Positions 16,605 through 25,919 are shown, numbered from the stretch's first letter. The stretch is DNA of 42,848 nucleotides from JBDHTS01 sp044220535 (GCA_044220535.1 JBGAQU010000011.1:1-42848), one strand, 5' to 3'. A program made the numbers and translations. The notes: generated by a model not told the origin, from the sequence alone.

Positions 16605-17450
16605 ATGCTCATGCCTCCATCTTTAAAAAATCCATGGATTGCGGGCTGTGACCACCGCACTTTTGCACTGGCAGGCACCAGACGCCTGGGTGATTTTATC
16701 GATCCTTATGAACCGGGGAATAAAGCAAACTGCTTTACGCCTGCTCTGCTGGTACAAAATGAACAGGCTGTCATTCCGGCCGGCTATTCTCTTTATAATA
16801 TAAAGCGGCCCTTGACCATTATCGATCTTGATGATCCAAAAGATGAGCATTTACTCAACCTGTATACATCGCAGGGGTTAGACCCTTACCTTGAAAACAG
16901 GTCGTCGCTTATTCAATATGTGAATAACAAAAAAAACAATCGCTGTCGATCTGGCTAGCGACTTATGGCCCAGGCAGTTGTCGCGAAAATCGGGTAATTT
17001 CGAAACGTTAGTGCGCGCCAATATGCCGACTTTGTCGGCCTTCCAGCGGACAAGGATCAGCTGGAACATAATATCTTCATGCTTTCAGACCAGAATTTTT
17101 GCGCCTTTCTTTGTGAAATCCAACGTACATGTTTTCAAAGGGCTGCGGACATTGTTGCGAAAAAAGAAGGACCAATCCACGCTTTTTACATGATGATGTC
17201 GGCACAATGGGTTTTTAATACTCAATACCTGGATACATTCGCCATTTCCCGACACCATAAAACCTATGACGGTTATCGTTTTGGCGGCGTGACAATGCTG
17301 AAGGAAGACGTGACCGGAGAATGGAATAAAATGACCGACGGGCCGGAAGGCAAAGCGGATTTTCCTGAGATCCACCCTGCGGCGGCTCCATTTAGACCCG
17401 ATTTTACAAACCGTTATAATAAGCAATGGTGTGCAAGACGTCCGGTTTGA
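16605..17450 (+). pseudogene. Unknown gene interrupted by two in-frame stop codons
   Basis: A single frame is coherent from 16605 to the TGA at 17448-17450 except for TAG at 16956-16958 and TAA at 16995-16997. Between and after these stops the same frame still reads like protein (RLMAQAVVAKIG, then QYADFVGLPADKDQLEH), so nonsense changes explain it better than frameshifts. The full product would be about 281 residues. The first part starts MPPSLKNPWIAGCDHRTF; the last part is rich in aromatic residues (HAFYMMMSAQWVFNTQY). No family is recognised; a vague likeness to RES-type toxins in the middle is too weak to use. The second half could be expressed from an internal start at 17079. A strong promoter is retained. 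Confidence 0.6.
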
Positions 17451-17530
17451 TATCAAACCTTTAAGAACTTTGTCCTCCCGAGAGGGAGAAAGCTGTTGTT
17501 CTCTTTAGTCCTTCCTTTTATTCTCCCGGT

Positions 17531-18526
17531 ATGAGTAACGATCTTTACCCTCCCGGTCTCGAAGAACGGTTTCAGCCCCCCGAAGGCTGGCGCTGGCATA
17601 CATTTGAGAATGAAGGGCGTAAGCTGCGTTTCGGCACGGTCGCGCCGAAGGACCGCATTCCGGACGCCATCGTCATCGGCCTGCAGGGCGTCAACGAGTT
17701 TACCGAGAAATATTTCGAAACGGCGCGAGATATGCTGGGCCGGAATTTGAGTTTCTGGATGATGGACTGGTATGGTCAGGGGCAATCCGGGCGGTCGCTC
17801 TCCAATCCCAAAAAGCGTCATTCCAACGGTTTCGACAACGATATCGACGATCTCGCCTATTTTATCGAGGAATACGTGAAACATGCCGCCGTGCATCCGG
17901 ATGTCGGGCGCATCCCGCTGGTGATGCTGGCGCATTCGATGGGGGCGAATATCGGCCTTCGCTATATCAAAAAACACCCGCAGGTTTTTTCCTGCGCCGC
18001 CTTGTCCGCACCAATGTTCGGGATCCATGCCTTGCGGTGGGTGCCGAAAAGTCTGCGCTGCGACCTGACATCTATTTTGAAGTGGTTTTTCGACACAAAC
18101 TACGCGCCCGGCGGCGGCACGATTGCCAAGCATGTCGCCGATCGCCACCGGCTGATGCTGACCCATGATGCTGCCCGGGGAAGCGTGGCGCCGGCATGGC
18201 AGCGGTTTTTTTCCAACCTGACGGATGGCGTCACGATAGGATGGCTTTACGAAGCGGTTAAAAGCTGCGCCATCACTTGCCAGCCTGATTTCCTGAAGGC
18301 TGTGAAAACACCGATGATCGTCGGCATTCCCGGTCATGAATTGCTTGTGGACAACAAGGATACGCGGACAGGAACTGCGCTGGTGTCCAGTTGCCAGACC
18401 TTTGAACTGCCGGAGTCCAGTCATGAAATCCTGATGGAGCAAGACGAAACCCGTATCATCTTCCTGAATGCATTTGACGATCTTCTGAAAAAGAATGATA
18501 TTAAGAGCCAGCTCAAGCCGTTTTGA
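17531..18526 (+). CDS. Alpha/beta hydrolase (lysophospholipase-like, serine hydrolase S33 type)
   Basis: The 331-residue product has the nucleophile elbow LAHSMGANIG with Ser136, an oxyanion region near IGLQGVNEF (49-57), and a MDWYGQGQSGRS strand-turn typical of monoglyceride lipase and lysophospholipase homologues. The late SSHEILMEQD supplies the catalytic histidine. At the acid position the sequence reads GIPGHELLVDN, so a glutamate or the following aspartate takes the place of the usual G-x-x-D. There is no signal peptide, so it should act in the cytoplasm or at the inner leaflet, probably on a lipid ester. It is followed at two bases by the small frameshifted gene, with which it may form an operon. 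Confidence 0.85.
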   Translation: MSNDLYPPGLEERFQPPEGWRWHTFENEGRKLRFGTVAPKDRIPDAIVIGLQGVNEFTEKYFETARDMLGRNLSFWMMDWYGQGQSGRSLSNPKKRHSNGFDNDIDDLAYFIEEYVKHAAVHPDVGRIPLVMLAHSMGANIGLRYIKKHPQVFSCAALSAPMFGIHALRWVPKSLRCDLTSILKWFFDTNYAPGGGTIAKHVADRHRLMLTHDAARGSVAPAWQRFFSNLTDGVTIGWLYEAVKSCAITCQPDFLKAVKTPMIVGIPGHELLVDNKDTRTGTALVSSCQTFELPESSHEILMEQDETRIIFLNAFDDLLKKNDIKSQLKPF

Positions 18527-18528
18527 TG

Positions 18529-18793
18529 ATGGAAGATTGTAAACCCATGTCCTGACCGATCCGAAAAAGATTTCAGCGACCGTTTTATTCGCCTCAGCGA
18601 CCGCATTCTGTTCGCGCTGGAAATGGCCATCGATCAGGACGATATCGCCATCAGCAATCTGCTGGTCAAGGCGCTGGACATGTCCATGACCCGGAACACA
18701 GGCGGGGGTGAATTCATTGAACGCCGCGATTATCCGCCGGAAATTGAAAAGGCGATGGAGCGTCTGGGTGAATTGAAGATCAAAAAGGTTTGA
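18529..18793 (+). pseudogene. Small conserved-looking protein, broken by a one-base frameshift
   Basis: The start is ATG at 18529 or, more likely, ATG at 18547. That frame meets TGA at 18553-18555. One base later the other frame is open to TGA at 18791-18793 and has no start codon of its own. Removing one base near 18553 gives a protein of about 81 residues, starting MSDRSEKDFSDRFIRLSDRI and ending in GELKIKKV. It is a soluble, charged, helical protein with repeated acidic pairs; I do not recognise it. It follows the hydrolase gene at two bases and meets ligA tail to tail. The break may be a sequence error. Confidence 0.6.
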
Positions 18794-18794
18794 C

Positions 18795-20852
18795 CTACCC
18801 GATCAGTTTTACCCATTCCTCTTCACTTAAAACCATCACGCCAAGCTCTGTGGCCTTTTTCAGCTTGGATCCCGCATCCTCGCCCGAGACCACATAATCC
18901 GTCTTGGCGGAAACGGATCCCGCTACTTTCGCCCCCAGGCTTTCGGCTTTCGCCTTCGCTTCTGGCCGCGTCATCGTGGTCAGCGTGCCGGTGAACACAA
19001 CCGTTTTGCCCGCGACCGGGCTGCCGCTTGTCTTCGGCGCGACGAAATCCTCTATGGTCAGCAGGTTTTCAAGATCGTTCAGAACCTTTCGGTTGTTACT
19101 TTCCGCAAAAAATGCGATCAAATCTTCAGCCACGCTCGGCCCGATATCCTCGATGTTCAGGAGGTCGTCATAGCCATCCTGATTGATCGACGCCCTAAGA
19201 TTTTCAAACGAACCGTAAGCCGCCGACAGCCGTTTCGCCGTCGCTTGCCCCACCTGGCGAATGCCGAGCGCATAAATAAACCGCGACAATGAAATCACCC
19301 GCCGCGTATTGATCGCGTCGAACAGCTTCCGCGCCGACTTTTCGCCCCATCCCTCGCGCGCGCGCAATGGTGTCAGGCTTTTTTTATCTTTCTCCTCCAG
19401 TCGGAAAATATCGCCGGGCGTTTTCACCAACCCATCTTCCGAGAATTCACGGATGATCTTGTCGCCCAGCCCCTCAATATCAAACGCATCCCGGCTGACA
19501 AAATGTTTCAACCGCTCCACCGCCTGCGCGCCGCAAATCAGACCACCGGTACAGCGCCGCGCGACTTCCCCTTCTTCGCGAATCACCAGGGATTTACAGA
19601 CCGGGCAATGGTCCGGCATATGAAACTTACGCGGATGGCCTTTGCGTTTATCCATCACCACCCCGACAATCTGCGGAATCACGTCGCCCGCGCGCTGCAC
19701 GATCACATGGTCGCCAACGCGCACATCCTTGCGCTCGATCTCATCTTCATTATGCAGCGTGGCGCGGGAGACGACGACACCGCCAACCGTAATCGGCTCC
19801 AGCTCCGCCACAGGCGTCAGCGTGCCGGTGCGCCCAACCTGAATGGTAATATCGTTTAAAATCGTCACCGCCTGCTGCGCCGGGAATTTATGCGCGACAG
19901 CCCAGCGCGGCGAGCGCGAGACGAACCCCAGCCGTTCCTGCCAGTCGATGCGATTGACCTTATAGACCACACCGTCGATTTCGTAAGGCAGGTCGGGGCG
20001 CTGCTCCATCACGTCGTTATAATAAGCCAGGATGGCATCGACGGATTTGCATAGCTTCGACGGCTCCGCCTCCGGAAAGCCAAATTTTTTCAACGCCTGG
20101 CGAATGCCCCATTGCGTATCGGCAATCGCCTCGCTGACTTCGCCCAGCGCATAGCCGAAAAACTGCAGGGGCCGAGACGCCGTGATCTTCGAATCCAGCT
20201 GCCGCACACTGCCCGCCGCACCGTTGCGCGGGTTTGCAAAAATCTGCGCGTTCGCCGCCGCCTGCCGTTCGTTCAGCTTCATGAATTCGTCCCGGCGCAT
20301 ATAAATCTCACCGCGCACTTCCAGCACATCCGGCGCGCCTTTGATTTCATGTGGCACGTCACGGATCGTGCGGACATTGGCCGTGATGTCCTCCCCCTCC
20401 GCTCCGTCCCCGCGCGTCGCGGCCATCACCAGCCTGCCTTTCTCATAGCGTAGTGAGCATGACAAGCCGTCAATCTTCGGCTCCGCCACTACCTCCACCG
20501 CTTCGGTCTCTTTCAATCCCAGAAACCGCCGTACCCGGTCGATAAAATCGGTCACGTCCTCATCGGCAAACGCGTTGCCGAGCGAAAGCATCGGCATCGC
20601 ATGCCGCACCTTCTTGAACCCTTGTACGGGTGCCACACCTACACGCTGCGTCGGGCTGTCCGGCGTGATCAGATCGGGATACTCAGCCTCTAGAATCTCA
20701 AGTTCACGGCGGAGATCGTCGTAATTCGCATCTGAGATTTCGGGGGCATCTTTTGAATAGTACAAGGCATCATGCCGTTGAATTTCAGCAACCAGTGCCC
20801 TATGGCGGGCACGACATTGTTCAAGCGTTCTTTTTTTAATGATTTCAGCCAT
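18795..20852 (-). CDS. ligA: NAD-dependent DNA ligase LigA
   Basis: The 685-residue product has the full domain set: domain Ia with the NMN-binding YYxxDxPxxxDxxYD pattern (31-45), the adenylation domain with AMP-accepting Lys126 in EPKIDGL, the OB fold (GRTGTLTPVAELEPI), the four-cysteine zinc finger (CPVC to CGAQ), helix-hairpin-helix repeats (ALGIRQVGQATAKRL, LLNIEDIGPSVAEDL) and a C-terminal BRCT domain (GKTVVFTGTL). It seals nicks in replication and repair. In alphaproteobacteria ligA usually directly follows recN; here a GHKL ATPase gene on the opposite strand separates them. Confidence 0.98.
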   Translation of the reverse strand: MAEIIKKRTLEQCRARHRALVAEIQRHDALYYSKDAPEISDANYDDLRRELEILEAEYPDLITPDSPTQRVGVAPVQGFKKVRHAMPMLSLGNAFADEDVTDFIDRVRRFLGLKETEAVEVVAEPKIDGLSCSLRYEKGRLVMAATRGDGAEGEDITANVRTIRDVPHEIKGAPDVLEVRGEIYMRRDEFMKLNERQAAANAQIFANPRNGAAGSVRQLDSKITASRPLQFFGYALGEVSEAIADTQWGIRQALKKFGFPEAEPSKLCKSVDAILAYYNDVMEQRPDLPYEIDGVVYKVNRIDWQERLGFVSRSPRWAVAHKFPAQQAVTILNDITIQVGRTGTLTPVAELEPITVGGVVVSRATLHNEDEIERKDVRVGDHVIVQRAGDVIPQIVGVVMDKRKGHPRKFHMPDHCPVCKSLVIREEGEVARRCTGGLICGAQAVERLKHFVSRDAFDIEGLGDKIIREFSEDGLVKTPGDIFRLEEKDKKSLTPLRAREGWGEKSARKLFDAINTRRVISLSRFIYALGIRQVGQATAKRLSAAYGSFENLRASINQDGYDDLLNIEDIGPSVAEDLIAFFAESNNRKVLNDLENLLTIEDFVAPKTSGSPVAGKTVVFTGTLTTMTRPEAKAKAESLGAKVAGSVSAKTDYVVSGEDAGSKLKKATELGVMVLSEEEWVKLIG

Positions 20853-20953
20853 GTTTCAGCTTCGTACAGGAAAAGATCTTTGCATTTATAGTCGTCTGAA
20901 GAACGAATGAAAACTCCCACCTTATATAATTTACATATTATTTATAAATAATA

Positions 20954-20982
20954 TTGACATATTAAAATAATCTGCATATAAG
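20954..20982 (+). promoter_or_regulatory. Consensus-like promoter of the GHKL ATPase gene
   Basis: TTGACA at 20954-20959, exactly 17 bases, then TATAAG at 20977-20982, about 30 bases before the ATG at 21012. AGGA lies in the leader. The surrounding 100 bp are very AT-rich compared with the flanking core genes. Confidence 0.8.
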
Positions 20983-21011
20983 ACAAAAAACAAAGTTAGG
21001 ATTAATAAAAT

Positions 21012-22820
21012 ATGAAATCTCCAGTTTTAACGAATGATCTGCTTTCCATGGGCGTGGATAACATGGATGCCCTGGTCGAACGTATTGCAGCGGATTGCCC
21101 CAAGAATCAGTTCTTGCGTGAATTCACCCAAAACAGCATCGATGCCCGTTCTACCGATATTTATTGGGGTTATGACGATACATTCGTTTCAGGCGTTCGC
21201 AAGCTGTCCATTACCGACAATGGCACTGGCATGTCACCGGGTCACCTGTTGCATCTTATTAATAATTTATCCGCTTCATCCCATACACAGGCCCTGAATG
21301 GAAATTTTGGGATTGGCGCAAAAATATCTTCGCTAAAGGATAATCCTTACGGCATCGTTTATCATTCCTGGCAAAATGGTGCGGGCGCGCAAATCTGGCT
21401 GTGCCGTGATTCCCAAGGCCGCTATGGGTTAAAACAATATACCATGGCTGATGGAACCGAGCAGGCCTGGCTGCCTCTGCTCGACAGCGACAAACCTGAT
21501 CAAATCAAACAAAATGGTACAAAGGTCATTTTTCTGGGTAAGAGTCCGGAACATGAAACATTTTATCCTGATAATATCGCCGGCCCCCAGACATCCTGGA
21601 TACGCAGCTATCTGAATAAGCGTTATTTCACTCTGCCGTCCGGCATCAATGTCCACACGGTCAGCGGCAGCAAAAACAAATGGGAATGGCAAAGCCGCGT
21701 TCATGGGCAATGGGATTTCCTGAACGATAACTGCATGGCCAGCGACACAAAACAAATCGGGGATTTCACCGTTTATTGGTGGCTTTTAAAAGATGATGCA
21801 AAGGCTTTAAAAAACTTTTCCGGCCAATACAACAATCGGGGACATGTTGCCGCTATCCTCGATGACGAACTGTATGAAGTGCAAGACAGCTACAAGGCGC
21901 GTACAGCCCTACAAAATTTCGGCATATTCACCGGCCACGAACGCGTTGTGATTTATGTCCAGGTTGACGATCCGTCCAAGATCGTATCGAATATGGTGCG
22001 TGACAAGCTGATATATAATGGCGGTGAATTGCCGTGGATATCTTTGGGCGAATCTTTTCAGAAAGACCTACCGCAACCTTTGCAGGATTATTTAGAAGGC
22101 ATCCTCAACAAAAGCGAACAGCCGGACCACGAGGATAAAATTATCGAGCGGCTGAAACGGATTGAACATCTGCTTCTTGAACCTACATTTCGCCGTTCGG
22201 CACAAGGCGCTGATGTCATTGATCTTGGAAAGGAAAAAACCAACATCCGCCTTTTACCTGACAGAAAAAAAGAACCAAAACCGGACAGAAAATCTTCCAA
22301 ATCCGACAAAGCAAAGCCGGAAACGCCTAATTCCCGTTTTCCTTTCAATGCCGAGGCTGGAAAAACAGCAGAGCCAGAGCAAAAAATAGATTATCCAAAA
22401 GTTGTTTTTATCAGTGTGGCAAACGGCATGCGCAGCATTAATGACGATATGGAAGGTCATGCGGCGCAGTATATTGGCGGCGAGCAAAACATGCTTCAGG
22501 TCAACAGGGATTTTGGTCCCATGCAAAAATTAATTGAAGACTGGAAACAACAATATAAAAATGTTCCGGGATCGACTCATGAGATCACGAATACGATTGA
22601 GCAATGGTATGCCCAGGTCCTGGTAGAAACTGTTATCAGGACCCGCCAGTACGGCCACACAAATCCGTGGAGAAATACTTCGGTCGATGACATGCTTACA
22701 CCGGCCAGCCTGACGGCTGCGGCTATGCAGATTTATTTTTTGAATGACGCAGTGGCCAAGAGTCTGGCTTTAAAATTGAAATCTTTAAAAGATAGAGATT
22801 CCAGGCCTGCGGTTGCGTAA
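21012..22820 (+). CDS. Solitary GHKL (HSP90/MutL-fold) ATPase, unknown function
   Basis: The 602-residue product has all four GHKL motifs in its first 175 residues: N-box REFTQNSIDA (36-45, with Glu37 and Asn41), DNGTGM (69-74), GNFGIGAK (97-104) and NGTKVIF (168-174). Glu37 is placed to activate water, so ATP hydrolysis and ATP-gated dimer closure are expected. Residues 190-380 look like a transducer-type domain, ending with VRDKLIYNGGELPW. A charged K/P/E-rich linker (about 405-450) leads to a helical C-terminal domain (455-602) with no motif I know. There is no histidine phosphorylation box or DHp helix, so it is not a sensor kinase, and no MutL or gyrase domain. It is alone between ligA and recN, on the opposite strand. 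Confidence 0.85.
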   Translation: MKSPVLTNDLLSMGVDNMDALVERIAADCPKNQFLREFTQNSIDARSTDIYWGYDDTFVSGVRKLSITDNGTGMSPGHLLHLINNLSASSHTQALNGNFGIGAKISSLKDNPYGIVYHSWQNGAGAQIWLCRDSQGRYGLKQYTMADGTEQAWLPLLDSDKPDQIKQNGTKVIFLGKSPEHETFYPDNIAGPQTSWIRSYLNKRYFTLPSGINVHTVSGSKNKWEWQSRVHGQWDFLNDNCMASDTKQIGDFTVYWWLLKDDAKALKNFSGQYNNRGHVAAILDDELYEVQDSYKARTALQNFGIFTGHERVVIYVQVDDPSKIVSNMVRDKLIYNGGELPWISLGESFQKDLPQPLQDYLEGILNKSEQPDHEDKIIERLKRIEHLLLEPTFRRSAQGADVIDLGKEKTNIRLLPDRKKEPKPDRKSSKSDKAKPETPNSRFPFNAEAGKTAEPEQKIDYPKVVFISVANGMRSINDDMEGHAAQYIGGEQNMLQVNRDFGPMQKLIEDWKQQYKNVPGSTHEITNTIEQWYAQVLVETVIRTRQYGHTNPWRNTSVDDMLTPASLTAAAMQIYFLNDAVAKSLALKLKSLKDRDSRPAVA

Positions 22821-22828
22821 TAATAACC

Positions 22829-24490
22829 TTAGCTTCCCGTCTCCAGCAGCCGTTCCGCAGCCTTCCGCGCTTCTTCTGTCACCGTCGCGCCGGACAGCAT
22901 CCGCGCGATCTCATCCCGCCGGTCATTGACGGCGGAGAGCGGGATGACCGTGGTGCGGATGTCCTTCGCGCCCTGTTTCATGACGATCCAGTGATGACCA
23001 GCACGCGCCGCCACCTGCGGGGAGTGCGTCACGACCAGAACCTGCCGCGTTTTCGCCATGCGGGCCAGGCGTTCGCCGACCGCCGCCGCCGTCGCTCCGC
23101 CGATGCCGGTGTCAACTTCGTCGAAAATATAGGTTGTGGCCGAGCCCACCGTGGCCATCACGACTTTCAGCGCCAGCATGAACCGCGCCATTTCGCCGCC
23201 GGAGGCAATCTTGCCCAGCGGTCCCGGCTCCGCGCCCGGATTAGTAGCGACCAGGAATTGCACGCGCTCCGTACCGCCCGGCCCCCACTGGTTTTCAGGC
23301 AGGGGTTCGATGCTGGTGACAAACCGTGCCTTGTCCAGTTTTAACGGCGCCAGTTCCTTCGCCACCAGACCGTCCAGTTTCATGGCCGCTTTGCGCCGCG
23401 CGGCATTTACCGTTTCGGATGACGCAATAAACCCGGCCCGCGCCTGTTTCACTTCTGCGTCCAGCTTTCTTAAAAGCTCCCCGCTGCGGTCGATCAGGCC
23501 AACCTTTGCGGCTAGCGTTTCGCGCATCGCAGGCAATTCGTCGGCGCGGCAACCATGTTTGCGGGCGGCAGCGCGGAGGGCATACAGCCTGTCCTCGATT
23601 TCCTCCGCCGAAACATCATCATTTTGCAGATCGCGCTGCAGGGATTCCAGTTGGCCCACCGCGTCCTGCAATTCCTTCGCCGCGCGGTCCATCGCCTGGA
23701 TAACACCGTCGATTTCGGTTGGCGCGCGGTTGCCGAGGCGTTCCAATACTTTCGCGGCGCGGGCGATGGAAAGTTCCGCGCCGTCTTCGCCGCTGATCGC
23801 TTCCCATGCCTCGCCGTAAGCGGACAAGAGAAACTCCTCCTGCTTCATCTTGTCGCGCAGTTCGCTAAGGCGCTGTTCCTCGCCCTCTTCGGGGCGCAGT
23901 TCGTCCAGTTCGGCGACGACATGGCGCAGATACTCTTCATCCGCCCGCGCCCGCTCCGCATCTTCGTTCGCCTTTTTCAGGCGCGCGGCGGCATCCTGCC
24001 AAGCATACCAGCCGGACTCTACGCCTGAAGAGTCAATCTTCGCGTAATCGTCCAACAGTCCGCGATGGGCTGTCACGTCGAATAATCCATGCGTATCGAA
24101 CTGCCCATGGATTTCCACCAGCAAGGCGCCTGCCTGCTTCAAAAACCCGATGCTGACCGACTGGTCGTTGATAAAGGCGCGGCTTTTGCCGTCCACCATC
24201 AAGACGCGGCGAACGACAAGATTGTCCGACGCATCAAATCCCTGCTCCGACAACAACGCACGCACGGGATGGTTTTTATCGACGTCAAATTCCGCCGTCA
24301 CGCTCGCCTGATCCGTGCCGCGCCGAACCAAGCCGGAATCCGCACGGCCCCCAAGCGCAAGGCCGAGTGAATCCAGCAAGATCGATTTCCCCGCGCCCGT
24401 CTCCCCGGTCAGGGCGCAAAATCCCACCGCGAAATCAATCGTCAGCTGTTCGATCAGGACGACATTGCGGATGGAGAGGGAAGTAAGCAT
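22829..24490 (-). CDS. recN: DNA repair ATPase RecN
   Basis: The 553-residue product is an SMC-like protein: Walker A GETGAGKS (29-36), two long coiled-coil arms, ABC signature ASGGEMARFMLA and Walker B TYIFDEVDTGIGG, then an H-loop region VLVVTHSPQVAARAGHHW. RecN gathers and holds broken DNA ends in recombination repair. It begins right at its conserved N-terminus (MLTSLSIRNVVLIEQL). It lies downstream of bamD in the usual alphaproteobacterial order, separated from it by a repeat element of about 190 bp rather than directly coupled. Confidence 0.97.
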   Translation of the reverse strand: MLTSLSIRNVVLIEQLTIDFAVGFCALTGETGAGKSILLDSLGLALGGRADSGLVRRGTDQASVTAEFDVDKNHPVRALLSEQGFDASDNLVVRRVLMVDGKSRAFINDQSVSIGFLKQAGALLVEIHGQFDTHGLFDVTAHRGLLDDYAKIDSSGVESGWYAWQDAAARLKKANEDAERARADEEYLRHVVAELDELRPEEGEEQRLSELRDKMKQEEFLLSAYGEAWEAISGEDGAELSIARAAKVLERLGNRAPTEIDGVIQAMDRAAKELQDAVGQLESLQRDLQNDDVSAEEIEDRLYALRAAARKHGCRADELPAMRETLAAKVGLIDRSGELLRKLDAEVKQARAGFIASSETVNAARRKAAMKLDGLVAKELAPLKLDKARFVTSIEPLPENQWGPGGTERVQFLVATNPGAEPGPLGKIASGGEMARFMLALKVVMATVGSATTYIFDEVDTGIGGATAAAVGERLARMAKTRQVLVVTHSPQVAARAGHHWIVMKQGAKDIRTTVIPLSAVNDRRDEIARMLSGATVTEEARKAAERLLETGS

Positions 24491-24510
24491 AAAACCACCC
24501 TCCCTATATC

Positions 24511-24691
24511 GTCATCCCGGCGAAAGCCGGGACCCATGCCCTCTCGCCGCATCGATAAAGGCGGTTTTTTACGCGAAAGCCCGAAGCGCCGAAGGAAAAA
24601 ATAATTCTTGAGGTCTCCGGGTCTCCGCGTTTACCTTCTTCCTTCTGTGATGCCGCACCATCGTATGGATCCCGGCTTTCGCCGGGATGAC
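24511..24691. repeat. Inverted-repeat element (family A copy 1) between recN and bamD
   Basis: The arms GTCATCCCGGCGAAAGCCGG (from 24511) and its complement ending at 24691 are each palindromic themselves (CCCGGC-GAAA-GCCGGG) and enclose about 130 bp of non-coding sequence. A second copy of the family is at 32356-32500 with GAAGG in place of GAAAG. Such elements can fold as RNA and shape transcription between neighbouring genes. Confidence 0.85.
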
Positions 24692-24727
24692 AATATAACG
24701 ATATAGGCTGGCAACGCCGCATTTCCA

Positions 24728-25549
24728 TTAATCTGGCTTGAACAGCGACTCGACCGTGCGGTCCACGAAGGACCGTTTGTCGATCAGTTTCTGCCGCTGC
24801 TGATCGTCGAGAAGCTTATACGTTTCCGCATACCACTTGCTGCCCGGATAATTGTATCCCAGCACGGCGGCAATGCGAGTCGCCTCATTTTTCAGACCGA
24901 GCGTCAGGTAGGATTCCACCAGCCTGTGCAGTGCTTCCGGCACATGGGTCGTGGTCTGGTAATTCTTCACCACCGCCAGGAAGCGGTTGATGGCGGCGTT
25001 CACTTCCTTGCGGTTCAGGTAATACCGCCCGATCTCCATTTCCTTGCCCGCCAGGTGGTCCAGGGTCAGGTCGCGCTTCAGCGTAGCGTCGCGCGAATAC
25101 TTGCTGTCCGGGAAGCGCTGAATCAATGCGTTCAGGGAATCCAGCGCGTTCTGGGTCATTTCCTGGTCACGCGCCACATCGCTGATCTGTTCGTAATAGC
25201 AAAGGGCGCGCAGATACAGTGCGTAGTCGATATCCTTGTTGCCGGGATGCAATTCGGCGAAACGATCCAGCGCGCCGACCGCTTCCTCATAATCCGTATT
25301 GCGATAGAGGGCGTAGGCGGACATCAGCTCCGCCCGTGTCGCCCATTCGGAATACGGGTGCTGGCGCTCCACCTCGTCGAACAGGTCGCTGGCTTTTTTG
25401 TTGTCGCCTTCCTGCATGGCATTGGCGGCATCGTTGTACAGCACCTCTACCGGCTTATCGGCGACTTTGGCGTCCTTATCGCTGCCGCAGGCACTCAGCA
25501 GCACACAGGCCGCTATCGATAACGCCAAACCCTGCCAGACTGATTTCAT
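24728..25549 (-). CDS. bamD: Outer membrane assembly lipoprotein BamD (ComL)
   Basis: From the ATG at 25549 the product has 273 residues with a lipoprotein signal peptide (ALSIAACVLLSAC, lipid-modified Cys21). The mature part is a chain of five TPR-like repeats, seen in YNDAANAMQEGDNKKASDLF, PYSEWATRAELMSAYALY and IQRFPDSKYSRDA. BamD is the essential lipoprotein of the BAM complex that inserts barrel proteins into the outer membrane. The frame is open to 25621, but the extra 24 residues have no place before a lipobox, so the later ATG is right. lpxC normally lies just upstream; here about 5.7 kb of other genes intervene. Confidence 0.95.
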   Translation of the reverse strand: MKSVWQGLALSIAACVLLSACGSDKDAKVADKPVEVLYNDAANAMQEGDNKKASDLFDEVERQHPYSEWATRAELMSAYALYRNTDYEEAVGALDRFAELHPGNKDIDYALYLRALCYYEQISDVARDQEMTQNALDSLNALIQRFPDSKYSRDATLKRDLTLDHLAGKEMEIGRYYLNRKEVNAAINRFLAVVKNYQTTTHVPEALHRLVESYLTLGLKNEATRIAAVLGYNYPGSKWYAETYKLLDDQQRQKLIDKRSFVDRTVESLFKPD

Positions 25550-25651
25550 CACGCGCGCCCTGTTCTTATTTTCCACGAATGCTATATAAATAGCGAGGTT
25601 CAGCCCATAATAAAAGAGCATAATCAGGTTTAATCACAGAGAGTTCCGCCC

Positions 25652-25915
25652 ATGGTACATGTAACAGACAACACAGCATTTCATCGTTATGAATATACCG
25701 TCAACGGTGAGACTGCCTTTGCCAACTATCGGCTGGATGGCGATACGCTGGTCATTCTTTATGTCGAATCACCCCAAGCCCTGCGCGGCACGGGGGCCGC
25801 GGGCGTATTAATGCAAGGCATCGTCGACGACGCCAAGGCCCGCAACCTGAAAATCACGCCCATCTGCGGCTACGCGGCATCGTGGTTTAGGAAGCATAAC
25901 CATCCTACAATTTAA
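25652..25915 (+). CDS. Small GNAT-type N-acetyltransferase (YidJ/YjdJ-like)
   Basis: The 87-residue product matches the compact acetyltransferases of the CG type: a short beta-sheet start (YEYTVNGETAFANYRLDGDTLVILYVESP), the acetyl-CoA pyrophosphate loop ALRGTGAAGVLMQGIVDDAKA with its G-x-G-x-A turn, and the end PICGYAASWFRKH. Homologues are one-domain enzymes of unknown substrate. It diverges from bamD, and an inverted repeat and an IS element lie just downstream. Confidence 0.85.
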   Translation: MVHVTDNTAFHRYEYTVNGETAFANYRLDGDTLVILYVESPQALRGTGAAGVLMQGIVDDAKARNLKITPICGYAASWFRKHNHPTI

Positions 25916-25919
25916 ACAT

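Noticed and set aside
16958..17078. Explaining the 16605-17450 break by two frameshifts, one in the run of eight As
   Set aside because: The original frame reads more naturally (for instance YADFVGLPADKDQLEH) with two nonsense codons than the alternative frame does.
16605..17450. Stop-codon recoding, such as readthrough or an altered genetic code
   Set aside because: Both TAG and TAA occur, other genes end normally on TAA, TAG and TGA, and no recoding signal is visible.
16605..17450. RES-domain toxin
   Set aside because: Only a vague resemblance in the middle; the expected Arg, Glu and Ser residues could not be placed.
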